Origin: JBPCQA01 sp050998615 | Lineage (GTDB): Bacteria > Actinomycetota > Actinomycetes > Propionibacteriales > Nocardioidaceae | Direction of reading: 5' to 3' | Length of the DNA stretch: 64,000 nucleotides | Assembly (NCBI GenBank): GCA_050998615.1 | Contig: JBPCQA010000019.1 | Location: 124,001-188,000, forward strand | Shown: piece by piece, positions 53,427 through 61,579 of the stretch | How positions within the stretch are numbered: the stretch's first letter is position 1 | Layout: each line of letters begins with the position of its first letter | Notes under the pieces: model-generated | The model's input: the letters and a program-made list of their open reading frames with translations, nothing else | Database searches by the model: none | Told to the model about the DNA's origin: nothing | Made by a program: the position numbers and the translations under genes

Positions 53427-53735
53427 ATGTGCTTGGCAGTGCCCGGACGAGTTATCAGCATCGAAGAGCGCGATCAGACCCCCATGGCCGAGGTCGACTT
53501 CGGAGGCGTCAAGAAGGACGTGTGCCTCCAGTACATCCCAGACATTCAGATCGGCGAGTACGTCATGGTGCACGTTGGGTTCGCGATTCAGAGAATGGAC
53601 GAGGAAGCCGCCAACGAGACGCTGGCGAACTTCGAGAAGCTCGGGATCTTGGAGGAAGAGTTCGGTGACGGGTTCGCGTTGGCCGCCAGACAGGCCGGCG
53701 AACCCTACGTCGCCTCGGCGGGAGAGCCTCGATGA
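53427..53735 (+). CDS. hypC: Hydrogenase assembly chaperone HypC (copy 2)
   Basis: 102 aa. MCLAVPGRVISIEE with Cys2, IGEYVMVHVGFAIQRMDEEAANETL core. It differs widely from copy 1 at 46280, so not a recent duplicate. Stop overlaps hypD (ATGA); this copy is the one likely paired with HypD. Copy 1 lies beside the protease and might serve a later step. Confidence 0.95.
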   Translation: MCLAVPGRVISIEERDQTPMAEVDFGGVKKDVCLQYIPDIQIGEYVMVHVGFAIQRMDEEAANETLANFEKLGILEEEFGDGFALAARQAGEPYVASAGEPR

Positions 53736-54832
53736 AATATCTCAGCGAGTTCAGCAACCCAGACCTGGCCAAGAAGCTCCTCGACCAGATACATGAGGTG
53801 ACCACTCAGCCATGGGCGATGATGGAGGTGTGTGGCGGGCAGACCCACTCGATCATCAGACACGGCATCGACCAGCTGCTGCCGCAAGAGATCGAGATGA
53901 TCCACGGTCCGGGGTGCCCAGTGTGCGTAACCCCCTTGCAGATCATCGACAAGGCGCTGGCGATCGCCTCCCAGCCCGGAGTGATCTTTTGCTCGTTCGG
54001 TGACATGCTCCGCGTCCCCGGCAGCTCCGACGACCTGTTCCGGATCAAGAGCGCCGGCGGAGACGTGCGTGTCGTCTACTCACCGCTCGACGCGCTCAAC
54101 CTGGCTCGCGACAACCCCGACCGCGAGGTGGTGTTCTTCGGCATCGGCTTCGAGACGACCGCGCCGGCGAACGCGATGACCGTCTACCAAGCCCAGCGGC
54201 TCGGGATCAAGAACTTCTCGTTGCTCGTTTCCCACGTGCTCGTGCCGCCGGCTGTCGCGGCGATCATGGAGTCGCCGACCTGCCGGGTGCAGGGATTCCT
54301 TGCCGCCGGTCACGTGTGCAGCGTGATGGGCACGCAAGAATACCCGCCGTTGGCCGATAAGTACGAGGTGCCGATCGTGGTGACCGGCTTTGAGCCCCTG
54401 GACATCCTCGAGGGCATCCGCAAGACGGTCGTCCAACTCGAGGAGGGTCGCCACGAGCTCGAAAACGCCTACCCCAGAGCGGTGCCTGCCGACGGGAACA
54501 AGATAGCCAAGGACATGCTCAACGACGTCTTCGAGGTCACCGACCGCACCTGGCGCGGCATCGGCATGATCCCGCAAAGCGGCTGGAAGCTCTCGGACAA
54601 GTACCGCGAGTTCGACGCTGAGCAACGATTCCGCGTGAGCGACATCCACACCGAAGAGTCGGCATTGTGTCGCTCTGGTGAAGTCCTGCAAGGGCTCATC
54701 AAACCCCACGAGTGCGCGGCGTTCGGCAAGGAATGCACGCCACGCAACCCGCTCGGGGCGACGATGGTGTCGTCGGAGGGTGCCTGCGCCGCGTATTACC
54801 TCTACCGCCGCCTCGACCTGGTCGAGAGCTGA
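53732..54832 (+). CDS. hypD: Hydrogenase formation protein HypD
   Basis: 366 aa. Iron-binding and redox motifs MEVCGGQTHSI, HGPGCPVCVTP, GIGFETTAP, AAGHVCSVMG and the C-terminal [4Fe-4S] Cys set (CRSGEVL, HECAAFGKECTPRNPLGATMVSSEGAC). Assembles Fe(CN)2CO with HypC and HypE. 2 nt before hypE. Confidence 0.96.
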   Translation: MKYLSEFSNPDLAKKLLDQIHEVTTQPWAMMEVCGGQTHSIIRHGIDQLLPQEIEMIHGPGCPVCVTPLQIIDKALAIASQPGVIFCSFGDMLRVPGSSDDLFRIKSAGGDVRVVYSPLDALNLARDNPDREVVFFGIGFETTAPANAMTVYQAQRLGIKNFSLLVSHVLVPPAVAAIMESPTCRVQGFLAAGHVCSVMGTQEYPPLADKYEVPIVVTGFEPLDILEGIRKTVVQLEEGRHELENAYPRAVPADGNKIAKDMLNDVFEVTDRTWRGIGMIPQSGWKLSDKYREFDAEQRFRVSDIHTEESALCRSGEVLQGLIKPHECAAFGKECTPRNPLGATMVSSEGACAAYYLYRRLDLVES

Positions 54833-54834
54833 CG

Positions 54835-55911
54835 ATGGCGCAAGCCGCCAGCGAGACGAACGACCTCGACTTCACCGCGTGGGTGTGCCCCGCGCCGCTG
54901 CGTGACTCACCGGCCATCGTGATGGGTCATGGTGGCGGCGGCGCGTTGTCCGCCGAGTTGATCGAGCATCTGTTCCTGCCGGCGTACGGCGATGCGGCCG
55001 ACGCGAAGCTCGGCGACTCCGCGGTTGTCGAGGTCGGTGGTGTCAGGCTTGCGTTCTCGACCGACTCCTACGTCGTCAAGCCGCTGTTCTTCCCGGGTGG
55101 GTCGATCGGGGACCTCGCGGTCAATGGCACGATCAACGACCTCGCGATGTCCGGAGCGACCCCGCTCGTGCTCTCGACCGCGTTCATCCTCGAGGAAGGC
55201 ACCGAGCTCGGCGAGCTCGGCCGGGTGGCCGAGGCGCTTGGCGCCGCCGCGCGCCAGGCCGGTGTCAAGCTGGTGACCGGCGACACCAAGGTTGTCGACA
55301 GCGGCAACGGCGACGGGGTGTTCGTCAACACGGCGGGGATCGGGGTGCTTGCCGACGGCGTCGACATCAGGCCCGACCGGGCCAGCCTGGGGGACGTCGT
55401 CATCGTCAGCGGTGAGATCGGCGTACACGGTGTGGCCGTGATGAGCTGTCGGGAGGGACTCGAGTTCGGCACCACCGTCCGCAGTGACTCCGCGCCCCTG
55501 CACGGACTGGTGGCCGACATGATCGCGACCGGAGCCGACATCCACGCGCTGCGCGATCCGACCCGTGGCGGTGTCGCGGCCACGCTCAACGAGATCGCGA
55601 AGGCCTCCAAGGTCGGGGTGACGCTCGTCGAACGCGATCTGCCGATCCCGCAGACCGTCAACGACGCCTGCGGGCTGCTCGGCCTCGATCCGCTGTACGT
55701 CGCCAACGAGGGCAAGCTGCTCGCGATCGTGCCCGCGGCCGATGTCGACCGGGTCCTGGAGGCGATGCACGCACACGAGTACGGACGGGACGCGTGCGTG
55801 ATCGGCCGCTGCGTCGAAGCACATCCCGGCATGGTGGTCGCCCAGACCGGCCTCGGTGGCACCCGGGTCGTCGACCTTCCGCTCGGCGAACAGCTGCCCC
55901 GGATCTGTTGA
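54835..55911 (+). CDS. hypE: Hydrogenase maturation protein HypE
   Basis: 358 aa from the ATG at 54835. AIR-synthase/PurM-like: MGHGGGGALSAELIEHLF, STDSYVVKPLFFPGGSIGDLAVNGTINDLAM, DPTRGGVAATLNEIA. It ends in PRIC, whose terminal Cys carries the thiocarbamate dehydrated to thiocyanate (source of CN). 7 nt before the second DUF6390 gene. Confidence 0.96.
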   Translation: MAQAASETNDLDFTAWVCPAPLRDSPAIVMGHGGGGALSAELIEHLFLPAYGDAADAKLGDSAVVEVGGVRLAFSTDSYVVKPLFFPGGSIGDLAVNGTINDLAMSGATPLVLSTAFILEEGTELGELGRVAEALGAAARQAGVKLVTGDTKVVDSGNGDGVFVNTAGIGVLADGVDIRPDRASLGDVVIVSGEIGVHGVAVMSCREGLEFGTTVRSDSAPLHGLVADMIATGADIHALRDPTRGGVAATLNEIAKASKVGVTLVERDLPIPQTVNDACGLLGLDPLYVANEGKLLAIVPAADVDRVLEAMHAHEYGRDACVIGRCVEAHPGMVVAQTGLGGTRVVDLPLGEQLPRIC

Positions 55912-55918
55912 TCGCCCG

Positions 55919-56677
55919 ATGACCGAGCCCCGAGACCCGGCAACGGGTGCGGAGCTGTTCGCGCGTTACGCCTACCCGCCCAACGAGCTCGGCTACTGCG
56001 GGCCGGGTGACTCCCGTGGGCTCTTGGTCCGGGGTACGCCGCAGGCTGCCGCCGAGATCGCCCGCAGAGCCAGGGAGTTCGAGGGCGCGTGGGTCTATCT
56101 GGAGTTGATCGCCGCGTCTGCCGGGATCGCCGATCCGCTCGACCCGCGTGTGGTCGAGGCGTACTGGCTCGGCAGCGAGCTGCTCGACTCGATCGACAGC
56201 GGCTGGTTTCTCGACGCGCTACGCGGTCGTTTCCAAGGACAGACCGGTGGTCAGTGGACCGGCGGCATCCCCGACCTGGAGGCATCGGTGCTGCCGCACC
56301 ATGCATTTCACGTCTTCGCGATCTATCCCTGGGTCGGGCTGCTGCGCGGGGACAACGACGTACCCCGATCGATTCTCGACCAATGCCGGATCCGTACCGG
56401 TGTTGTCGAGTCGGTGCGCGGCGAAGGCGCGACCGTACGCACGCAGCCGTTGACATGGGACGGTCGGCGGCTGGCCGTCGGCGGCAACGTCTTGATCGAG
56501 ACGCGGTGGAGTGACGATGGCCGCGCGTTCCTGGACGGCGTACAGGAAGGGGACGTCGTCTCGGTGCACTGGGACTGGATCTGCGACCTTCTCACTGCCG
56601 CCCAAGCGCAAGCGATCCAGGCATACGAAGCGCGCCAGCTTGCGGTGACGAACCGGGTGCTTGCCCAGGCAACCTGA
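55919..56677 (+). CDS. DUF6390-family protein, hydrogenase-associated (copy 2)
   Basis: 252 aa from the ATG at 55919. Same architecture as the protein at 46594: ELFARYAYPPNELGYCGPGDS, EFEGAWVYLELIAASAGIADPLDPRVVEAYWLGS, PHHAFHVFAIYPWVGLL, LDQCRIRTGVVE, GDVVSVHWDWICDLL. The two copies are clearly paralogous but well diverged. Last gene of the hyp operon; convergent with the acyl-CoA dehydrogenase gene, 18 nt away. Confidence 0.78.
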   Translation: MTEPRDPATGAELFARYAYPPNELGYCGPGDSRGLLVRGTPQAAAEIARRAREFEGAWVYLELIAASAGIADPLDPRVVEAYWLGSELLDSIDSGWFLDALRGRFQGQTGGQWTGGIPDLEASVLPHHAFHVFAIYPWVGLLRGDNDVPRSILDQCRIRTGVVESVRGEGATVRTQPLTWDGRRLAVGGNVLIETRWSDDGRAFLDGVQEGDVVSVHWDWICDLLTAAQAQAIQAYEARQLAVTNRVLAQAT

Positions 56678-56695
56678 GTTCTTACGGCAAAGGTG

Positions 56696-57880
56696 TCATC
56701 GGAACGCGGACTCGCCGGTAAGTGCCTGCCCGATGATTAGTTGGTGCACCTCCGAGGTGCCTTCGTAGGTGAGCACCGACTCGAGGTTGTTGGCGTGCCG
56801 GATCACCGGATACTCCAGCGTCACGCCGTTGGCGGCCAGGATCGTCCGGCATTCTCGGGCAATCGCGAGGGCCTCGCGGACGTTGTTGAGCTTGCCGAGG
56901 CTGACCTGCTCCGGCCGGATCTTGCCGGAGTCCTTGAGCCGCCCCAGATGCAGGGCGAGCAGCATGCCCTTGCCGAGCTCGAGCGTCATGTCGGCGAGCT
57001 TTTGCTGGGTCAGCTGATATGCCCCCAGTGGCTTGTCGAAGACACGTCGGGTCGACGCGTAGGAGATCGCGGTCTCCAGACAGTCGCGGGCCGCACCAAG
57101 GGCCCCGAACACGATCCCGAAGCGGGCTTCGGACAGGCACGACAGGGGACCGGCCAGCCCCAGCGCGTCGGGCAACATCGCCGTGCCAGGCAACGAGACA
57201 TTGTCGAGAACGAGCTCACTGGTGACCGAGGCGCGCAGCGACATCTTCTTGGTGATCTCCGGTGCGGAAAAGCCGTCGGCGTCGGTCGGCACGACGAAGC
57301 CACGGATGCCGTCGTCGGTGCGCGCCCACACAATCGCCACATCGGCGATCGAACCATTGGTGATCCACATCTTGGTGCCGCTCAGCACCCAGCCGCCGCC
57401 TTGCCGCCCGGCCCGGGTCCGCATGCCGGCGGGATCAGATCCGAAGTCGGCCTCGGTGAGGCCGAAGCAGCCGATTGCCTCACCGGCAGCCATCGCCGGC
57501 AGCCACCGGTTCTTCTGCTCCTCGCTGCCGAACCGGTGAATCGCGAACATCGCCAGGGACCCCTGAACCGACACCAGGCTGCGGATCCCGGAGTCGGCGG
57601 CCTCCAGCTCCGCACAGGCGAGCCCGTAAGACGTCGCGGTGGTGCCCGCGCATCCGTAGCCGTGCAGGTGCATGCCGAGCAGGCCGAGCGAGCCGAGCTC
57701 CTTGGCGAGCTCACGGGCCGGGATCGCCGCGTTCTCGAACCAGTCGGCGATATGCGGGCGGATTTTGTCATCGCAGTAGCGCCGCACAGTGTCGCGAATC
57801 GCCCGCTCTTCGTCGTCGAGGAGCCCGTCGATCCCGAACAGATCCAACGGCGCGGTGACACCGGGCTGAGACTTCGACAC
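56696..57880 (-). CDS. Acyl-CoA dehydrogenase, glutaryl-CoA dehydrogenase-like
   Basis: 394 aa from the GTG at 57880 (SD CAGGAG). FAD enzyme: GCFGLTEADFGSDPAGM (acyl-CoA/FAD contact), MWITNGSIADVAIVWA, ISYASTRRVFDKPLG, YEGTSEVHQLIIGQALTG, where the Glu is the catalytic base in this group. Closest in layout to GcdH of lysine/tryptophan catabolism; substrate not certain. Confidence 0.9.
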   Translation of the reverse strand: MSKSQPGVTAPLDLFGIDGLLDDEERAIRDTVRRYCDDKIRPHIADWFENAAIPARELAKELGSLGLLGMHLHGYGCAGTTATSYGLACAELEAADSGIRSLVSVQGSLAMFAIHRFGSEEQKNRWLPAMAAGEAIGCFGLTEADFGSDPAGMRTRAGRQGGGWVLSGTKMWITNGSIADVAIVWARTDDGIRGFVVPTDADGFSAPEITKKMSLRASVTSELVLDNVSLPGTAMLPDALGLAGPLSCLSEARFGIVFGALGAARDCLETAISYASTRRVFDKPLGAYQLTQQKLADMTLELGKGMLLALHLGRLKDSGKIRPEQVSLGKLNNVREALAIARECRTILAANGVTLEYPVIRHANNLESVLTYEGTSEVHQLIIGQALTGESAFR

Positions 57881-58052
57881 GAGCAGCTCCTGAGGTGAGG
57901 GACGCGTGGTTCATGCTAGTCCGCTTCGCCATCGACGACGCACGGCAACGAAATGCGCACCACATTCCGGTGAGCACTGGCGATATCGGCTGTGAAACAG
58001 TAGGTTATCTGTCGGTTGACGGTCGTCTCGTCGAAATCACCCAGGGGCCACC

Positions 58053-59489
58053 ATGAGCAGCAGCAACACCGTGCGGAATCTGATCAACGCTGAGCTCGTC
58101 GACAGTGTCGACGGGCGAACGTCTGTGCTGGTCAACCCCTCGACCGGCGAAGAGTACGCAACGGCGGCAGTGGCTGGCCGCGAAGACGTGGACCGCGCCG
58201 TTCGAGCCGCTGCGGCGGCGTTCGAGACGTGGCGCGACGTCACGCCGGCGCAGCGCCAACGTGCCCTGTTGAAGCTGGCTGACGCCATGGAGGCACGAGC
58301 CGACGAGTTGGTCCGGGTCGAGAGCGAAAACACCGGCAAACCACTCGGTCTGACCCGCGAGGAGGAGATCCCGCCAGCGGTCGATCAGGTGCGCTTCTTC
58401 GCCGGCGCGGCGCGGGTGCTCGAGGGGCGGTCGGCCGGGGAGTACCTGGCCGGCCACACGTCGTACGTGCGTCGAGAGCCGATTGGGGTCGTCGGGCAGG
58501 TTACGCCGTGGAACTACCCGCTGATGATGGCGATCTGGAAGATCGCCCCGGCTCTCGCCGCCGGCAACACGGTGGTGATCAAGCCATCAGACACCACTCC
58601 CGCGTCCACCGTGCTGCTCGGCGAGCTGTGCCAGGAGTTCTTCCCGGCGGGTGTGGTCAACGTCATCACCGGTGACCGGGACACCGGGCGGGCACTTGTC
58701 GAACATTCGATCCCTCAGATGGTGTCGATCACCGGGTCGGTTCGCGCTGGCATGGAGGTTGCGGCGTCGGCCGCCAAGGATCTGAAGAGGGCCCACCTCG
58801 AGCTCGGCGGCAAGGCGCCGGTCGTGGTCTTCGACGACGCCGACCTCGAAGCCGCGGCGCAGGGGATTGCGATGGCGGGTTATTTCAACGCCGGGCAAGA
58901 CTGTACGGCGGCCACCCGCGTGCTCGCCGGCCCCCGTATCCACGACGACTTCGTAGCCGCCCTCTCCGAGCAGGCAAGGGGCACCAAGACCGGACAACCA
59001 GACGACGAGGACGTCCTCTACGGGCCGGTCAACAACGCTTCTCAGCTCGACCGGGTGACGGGTTTCGTCGACCGGCTGCCCGACCACGCCGCGTTGCAGA
59101 TCGGCGGCTCCCGCGTCGGGGACCGCGGCTACTTCTTCGCACCGACGGTGGTGTCCGGGCTGCGACAAGATGACGAGGCGATCCAGCAGGAGATCTTCGG
59201 GCCGGTGATCACCGTCCAGCAGTTCAGCGACGAAGACGAGGCGATTCGTTGGGCGAACGGCGTCGAGTACGGACTGGCCAGCAGCGTCTGGACGAAAGAT
59301 CATGGCCGCGCAATGCGGATGGCCAGGCGTCTGGACTTCGGCTGTGTCTGGATCAACACCCACATCCCGATCGTCGCTGAGATGCCGCACGGTGGGTTCA
59401 AGCATTCGGGCTACGGCAAGGACCTGTCGATGTACAGCCTCGAGGACTACACGCGGGTCAAGCACGTGATGACGAACATCGAGGTCTAA
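58053..59489 (+). CDS. Gamma-aminobutyraldehyde-type NAD-dependent aldehyde dehydrogenase
   Basis: 478 aa. TPWNYPLMMAIWKIAPALAAGN, GSVRAGMEVAASAAKDLKRAHLELGGKAPVVVF (catalytic Glu), YFNAGQDCTAATR (catalytic Cys about 284), and C-terminal GFKHSGYGKDLSMYSLEDYT. The sequence resembles aminobutyraldehyde dehydrogenases (PatD/YdcW type). It would oxidise the 4-aminobutanal made from putrescine by the oxidases or aminotransferase 20-35 kb upstream. Confidence 0.88.
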   Translation: MSSSNTVRNLINAELVDSVDGRTSVLVNPSTGEEYATAAVAGREDVDRAVRAAAAAFETWRDVTPAQRQRALLKLADAMEARADELVRVESENTGKPLGLTREEEIPPAVDQVRFFAGAARVLEGRSAGEYLAGHTSYVRREPIGVVGQVTPWNYPLMMAIWKIAPALAAGNTVVIKPSDTTPASTVLLGELCQEFFPAGVVNVITGDRDTGRALVEHSIPQMVSITGSVRAGMEVAASAAKDLKRAHLELGGKAPVVVFDDADLEAAAQGIAMAGYFNAGQDCTAATRVLAGPRIHDDFVAALSEQARGTKTGQPDDEDVLYGPVNNASQLDRVTGFVDRLPDHAALQIGGSRVGDRGYFFAPTVVSGLRQDDEAIQQEIFGPVITVQQFSDEDEAIRWANGVEYGLASSVWTKDHGRAMRMARRLDFGCVWINTHIPIVAEMPHGGFKHSGYGKDLSMYSLEDYTRVKHVMTNIEV

Positions 59490-59501
59490 GAGCCTGGGCG
59501 T

Positions 59502-60203
59502 TCAATCGATTTCGAGCAGATCTTCGGGATCACCGAGCAAGATGCCGAGCCCGGTGGCCATGGCCGCGCTGAACATCAAGGTGTCGATCGGGGAGCTGTT
59601 CGCGATGGTGGCACCGGCGAAGCTGGTGATGCCTCGAATACCGTCCCACGTGCAGTCCACAAAGACTGCGCCGCCAAGCCTGGCCTGGGAAAACTCGGCT
59701 CCCGTGAGGTCACACCGGCGAAAGGTGGCGCCGCGCAGATCGGCCGACGCAAAGTCTGATTGTCGAAGGCTGCACTCGTCGAACTCAATGGCGACGCTGA
59801 TGTCGAACCGGAAAGAGCTGAAATCGGCGGTGCAATCCCGGAACACGACATGGCGAAGGGCTGCCGCGGCCGCGACAAATCCGGTGAGCCGGCAGCCCAA
59901 GACTTCGACTCGAGTGAATGAGCCGTGGTCGAGTCTGAGGTTCGCAAGGTCGCAGCCGGTCAGCTCGGTGTCGACGATGCTCAACTTCTCCAGATCACCT
60001 CCGCTGAACGTGCAGCGGATGAACCGGCAACTCTCGAAGTCGACGAGCCGGGCCCGAGCGCCGCTGAGATCAACGGCGACGAGATGCCGGTGGTTGATGA
60101 CCGCGTCGTCCACAACCTCGTCTCGCGAGAGCGCATCCTCGCTGAGCGTTGAATCGAGGCGCGGCCGGATGCGGCGGACTCGCTTAGCTTGCGGATTGCT
60201 CAT
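59502..60203 (-). CDS. Pentapeptide-repeat protein
   Basis: 233 aa from the ATG at 60203. Many A(D/N)LXX-like units: HLVAVDLSGARARLVDFESCRFIRCTFSGGDLEK and SDFASADLRGATFRRCDLTGAEFSQARLGGAVFVDC, forming a right-handed quadrilateral beta-helix. N-terminal 30 residues charged, C-terminal helix. Some such proteins protect DNA gyrase; no evidence for that here. Confidence 0.9.
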   Translation of the reverse strand: MSNPQAKRVRRIRPRLDSTLSEDALSRDEVVDDAVINHRHLVAVDLSGARARLVDFESCRFIRCTFSGGDLEKLSIVDTELTGCDLANLRLDHGSFTRVEVLGCRLTGFVAAAAALRHVVFRDCTADFSSFRFDISVAIEFDECSLRQSDFASADLRGATFRRCDLTGAEFSQARLGGAVFVDCTWDGIRGITSFAGATIANSSPIDTLMFSAAMATGLGILLGDPEDLLEID

Positions 60204-60240
60204 CGCGGCAAGCCTCTCATCCTCGGTGGAGAGGAAGGTA

Positions 60241-60277
60241 GTTTCGAGACGCTTGCTGCGCTCGCTCCTCAACCACC
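60241..60277. repeat. Dispersed palindromic intergenic repeat, copy 3
   Basis: GTTTCGAGAC, then core GCTTGCTGCGCTCGC, then TCCTCAACCACC. Same orientation as the copy at 9851. Lies between the pentapeptide gene and dxr. Confidence 0.85.
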
Positions 60278-60349
60278 ATGGCTCCCGCTATTCGCGGTAG
60301 TGGAACGCTGGCTGCCGCGACAGGCGAAGAGGCGTGAAAGACTGAGGCA

Positions 60350-61579
60350 GTGAGCAACGTCCGTGACATTGTGCTGCTCGGGTCGACCGGGTCGATCGGC
60401 ACCCAGGCCTTGGACGTGATGCGCCGCAACCTCGAGCGGTTTCGCGTCACCGGGCTCGCCGCGGCAGGCTCGAACCCCAAGCTGCTCGCCGCACAGGCGC
60501 TGGAGTTCGGCGTCGCGGTGGTGGCGATCGCGCGGGGCACCATGGCCCAGGACCTCCAACTGGCGTTGTACGCCGAGGCGCAGCGCCGCGGCTACCACCA
60601 CGGCGACTTCGCGCTGCCCAAGATCCTGGTTGGCACCGAGGCAGCCGAGCAACTGGCGACCCACCCCTGCGACATCGTGCTCAACGGCATCACCGGAGCG
60701 GTGGGTCTGAAACCCACGCTCGCCGCCCTGGCCGCCGGCTCGACCCTGGCGCTGGCCAACAAGGAGTCGCTGATCATCGGCGGCGAGGTGGTGATGGACG
60801 CCGCCAAGCCCGGCCAGTTGGTGCCCGTCGACTCCGAGCATTCGGCGCTGGCGCAGTGCCTGCGGGGTGGCCGGCAGACAGAGGTACGCCGACTCGTGAT
60901 CACCGCCAGCGGCGGCCCCTTCCGGGGCAAGAGCCGAGACGAGCTGGGCCAAGTCACGCCCGATCAGGCGATGGCGCATCCCACCTGGGACATGGGCCGG
61001 ATGGTCACCACCAACTCCTCCACGCTGGTCAACAAGGGCCTGGAGGTCATCGAGGCGCATCTGCTGTTCGACATCGGCTTCGACCGGATCGAGGTGGTCG
61101 TGCATCCGCAGTCCCTGGTCCACTCGATGGTCGAGTTCTACGACGGCTCCACGCTGGCGCAAGTGTCGCCACCCGATATGCGGCTGCCGATCAGCCTTGC
61201 GCTCGGCTGGCCGGAACGCGTCGCCGATGCCGCGGGTGCGATGGATTGGGGCGTGGCCCACCAGCTGGAGTTCGAGCCGGTCGATCATGACGCGTTCCCG
61301 CTGCTGGGGATGGCCATCGCCGCCGGTCGGCGCGGGGGCGTCGTACCGGCTATCTACAACGCGTCCAACGAAGTCGCGGTCCAGGCGTTCTGGGAGGGCC
61401 GGCTGCCGTATCTGGGCATTGCCGACACGGTGGCCGGTGTGCTGGGGCACGACGACGTACCCTTGAGGTCTAGCAGGCTCACCGTCGACGACGTGCTTGC
61501 CGCAGATGGATGGGCCCGCGAACGCGCGGCCGAGGCCGTGCAGGCCCAGCCCGCGACAGGAGGACACCAGCAGCCATGA
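60350..61579 (+). CDS. dxr: 1-deoxy-D-xylulose 5-phosphate reductoisomerase
   Basis: 409 aa. Second step of the MEP isoprenoid pathway. GSTGSIGTQALDV (NADPH-binding), LALANKESLIIGG, VPVDSEHSALAQCL (metal and substrate), TASGGPFRGK, MGRMVTTNSSTLVNKGLEVIEAHLLF. GTG at 60350. Stop overlaps the rip gene (ATGA), and ispG follows: the conserved dxr-rip-ispG operon. Confidence 0.97.
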   Translation: MSNVRDIVLLGSTGSIGTQALDVMRRNLERFRVTGLAAAGSNPKLLAAQALEFGVAVVAIARGTMAQDLQLALYAEAQRRGYHHGDFALPKILVGTEAAEQLATHPCDIVLNGITGAVGLKPTLAALAAGSTLALANKESLIIGGEVVMDAAKPGQLVPVDSEHSALAQCLRGGRQTEVRRLVITASGGPFRGKSRDELGQVTPDQAMAHPTWDMGRMVTTNSSTLVNKGLEVIEAHLLFDIGFDRIEVVVHPQSLVHSMVEFYDGSTLAQVSPPDMRLPISLALGWPERVADAAGAMDWGVAHQLEFEPVDHDAFPLLGMAIAAGRRGGVVPAIYNASNEVAVQAFWEGRLPYLGIADTVAGVLGHDDVPLRSSRLTVDDVLAADGWARERAAEAVQAQPATGGHQQP

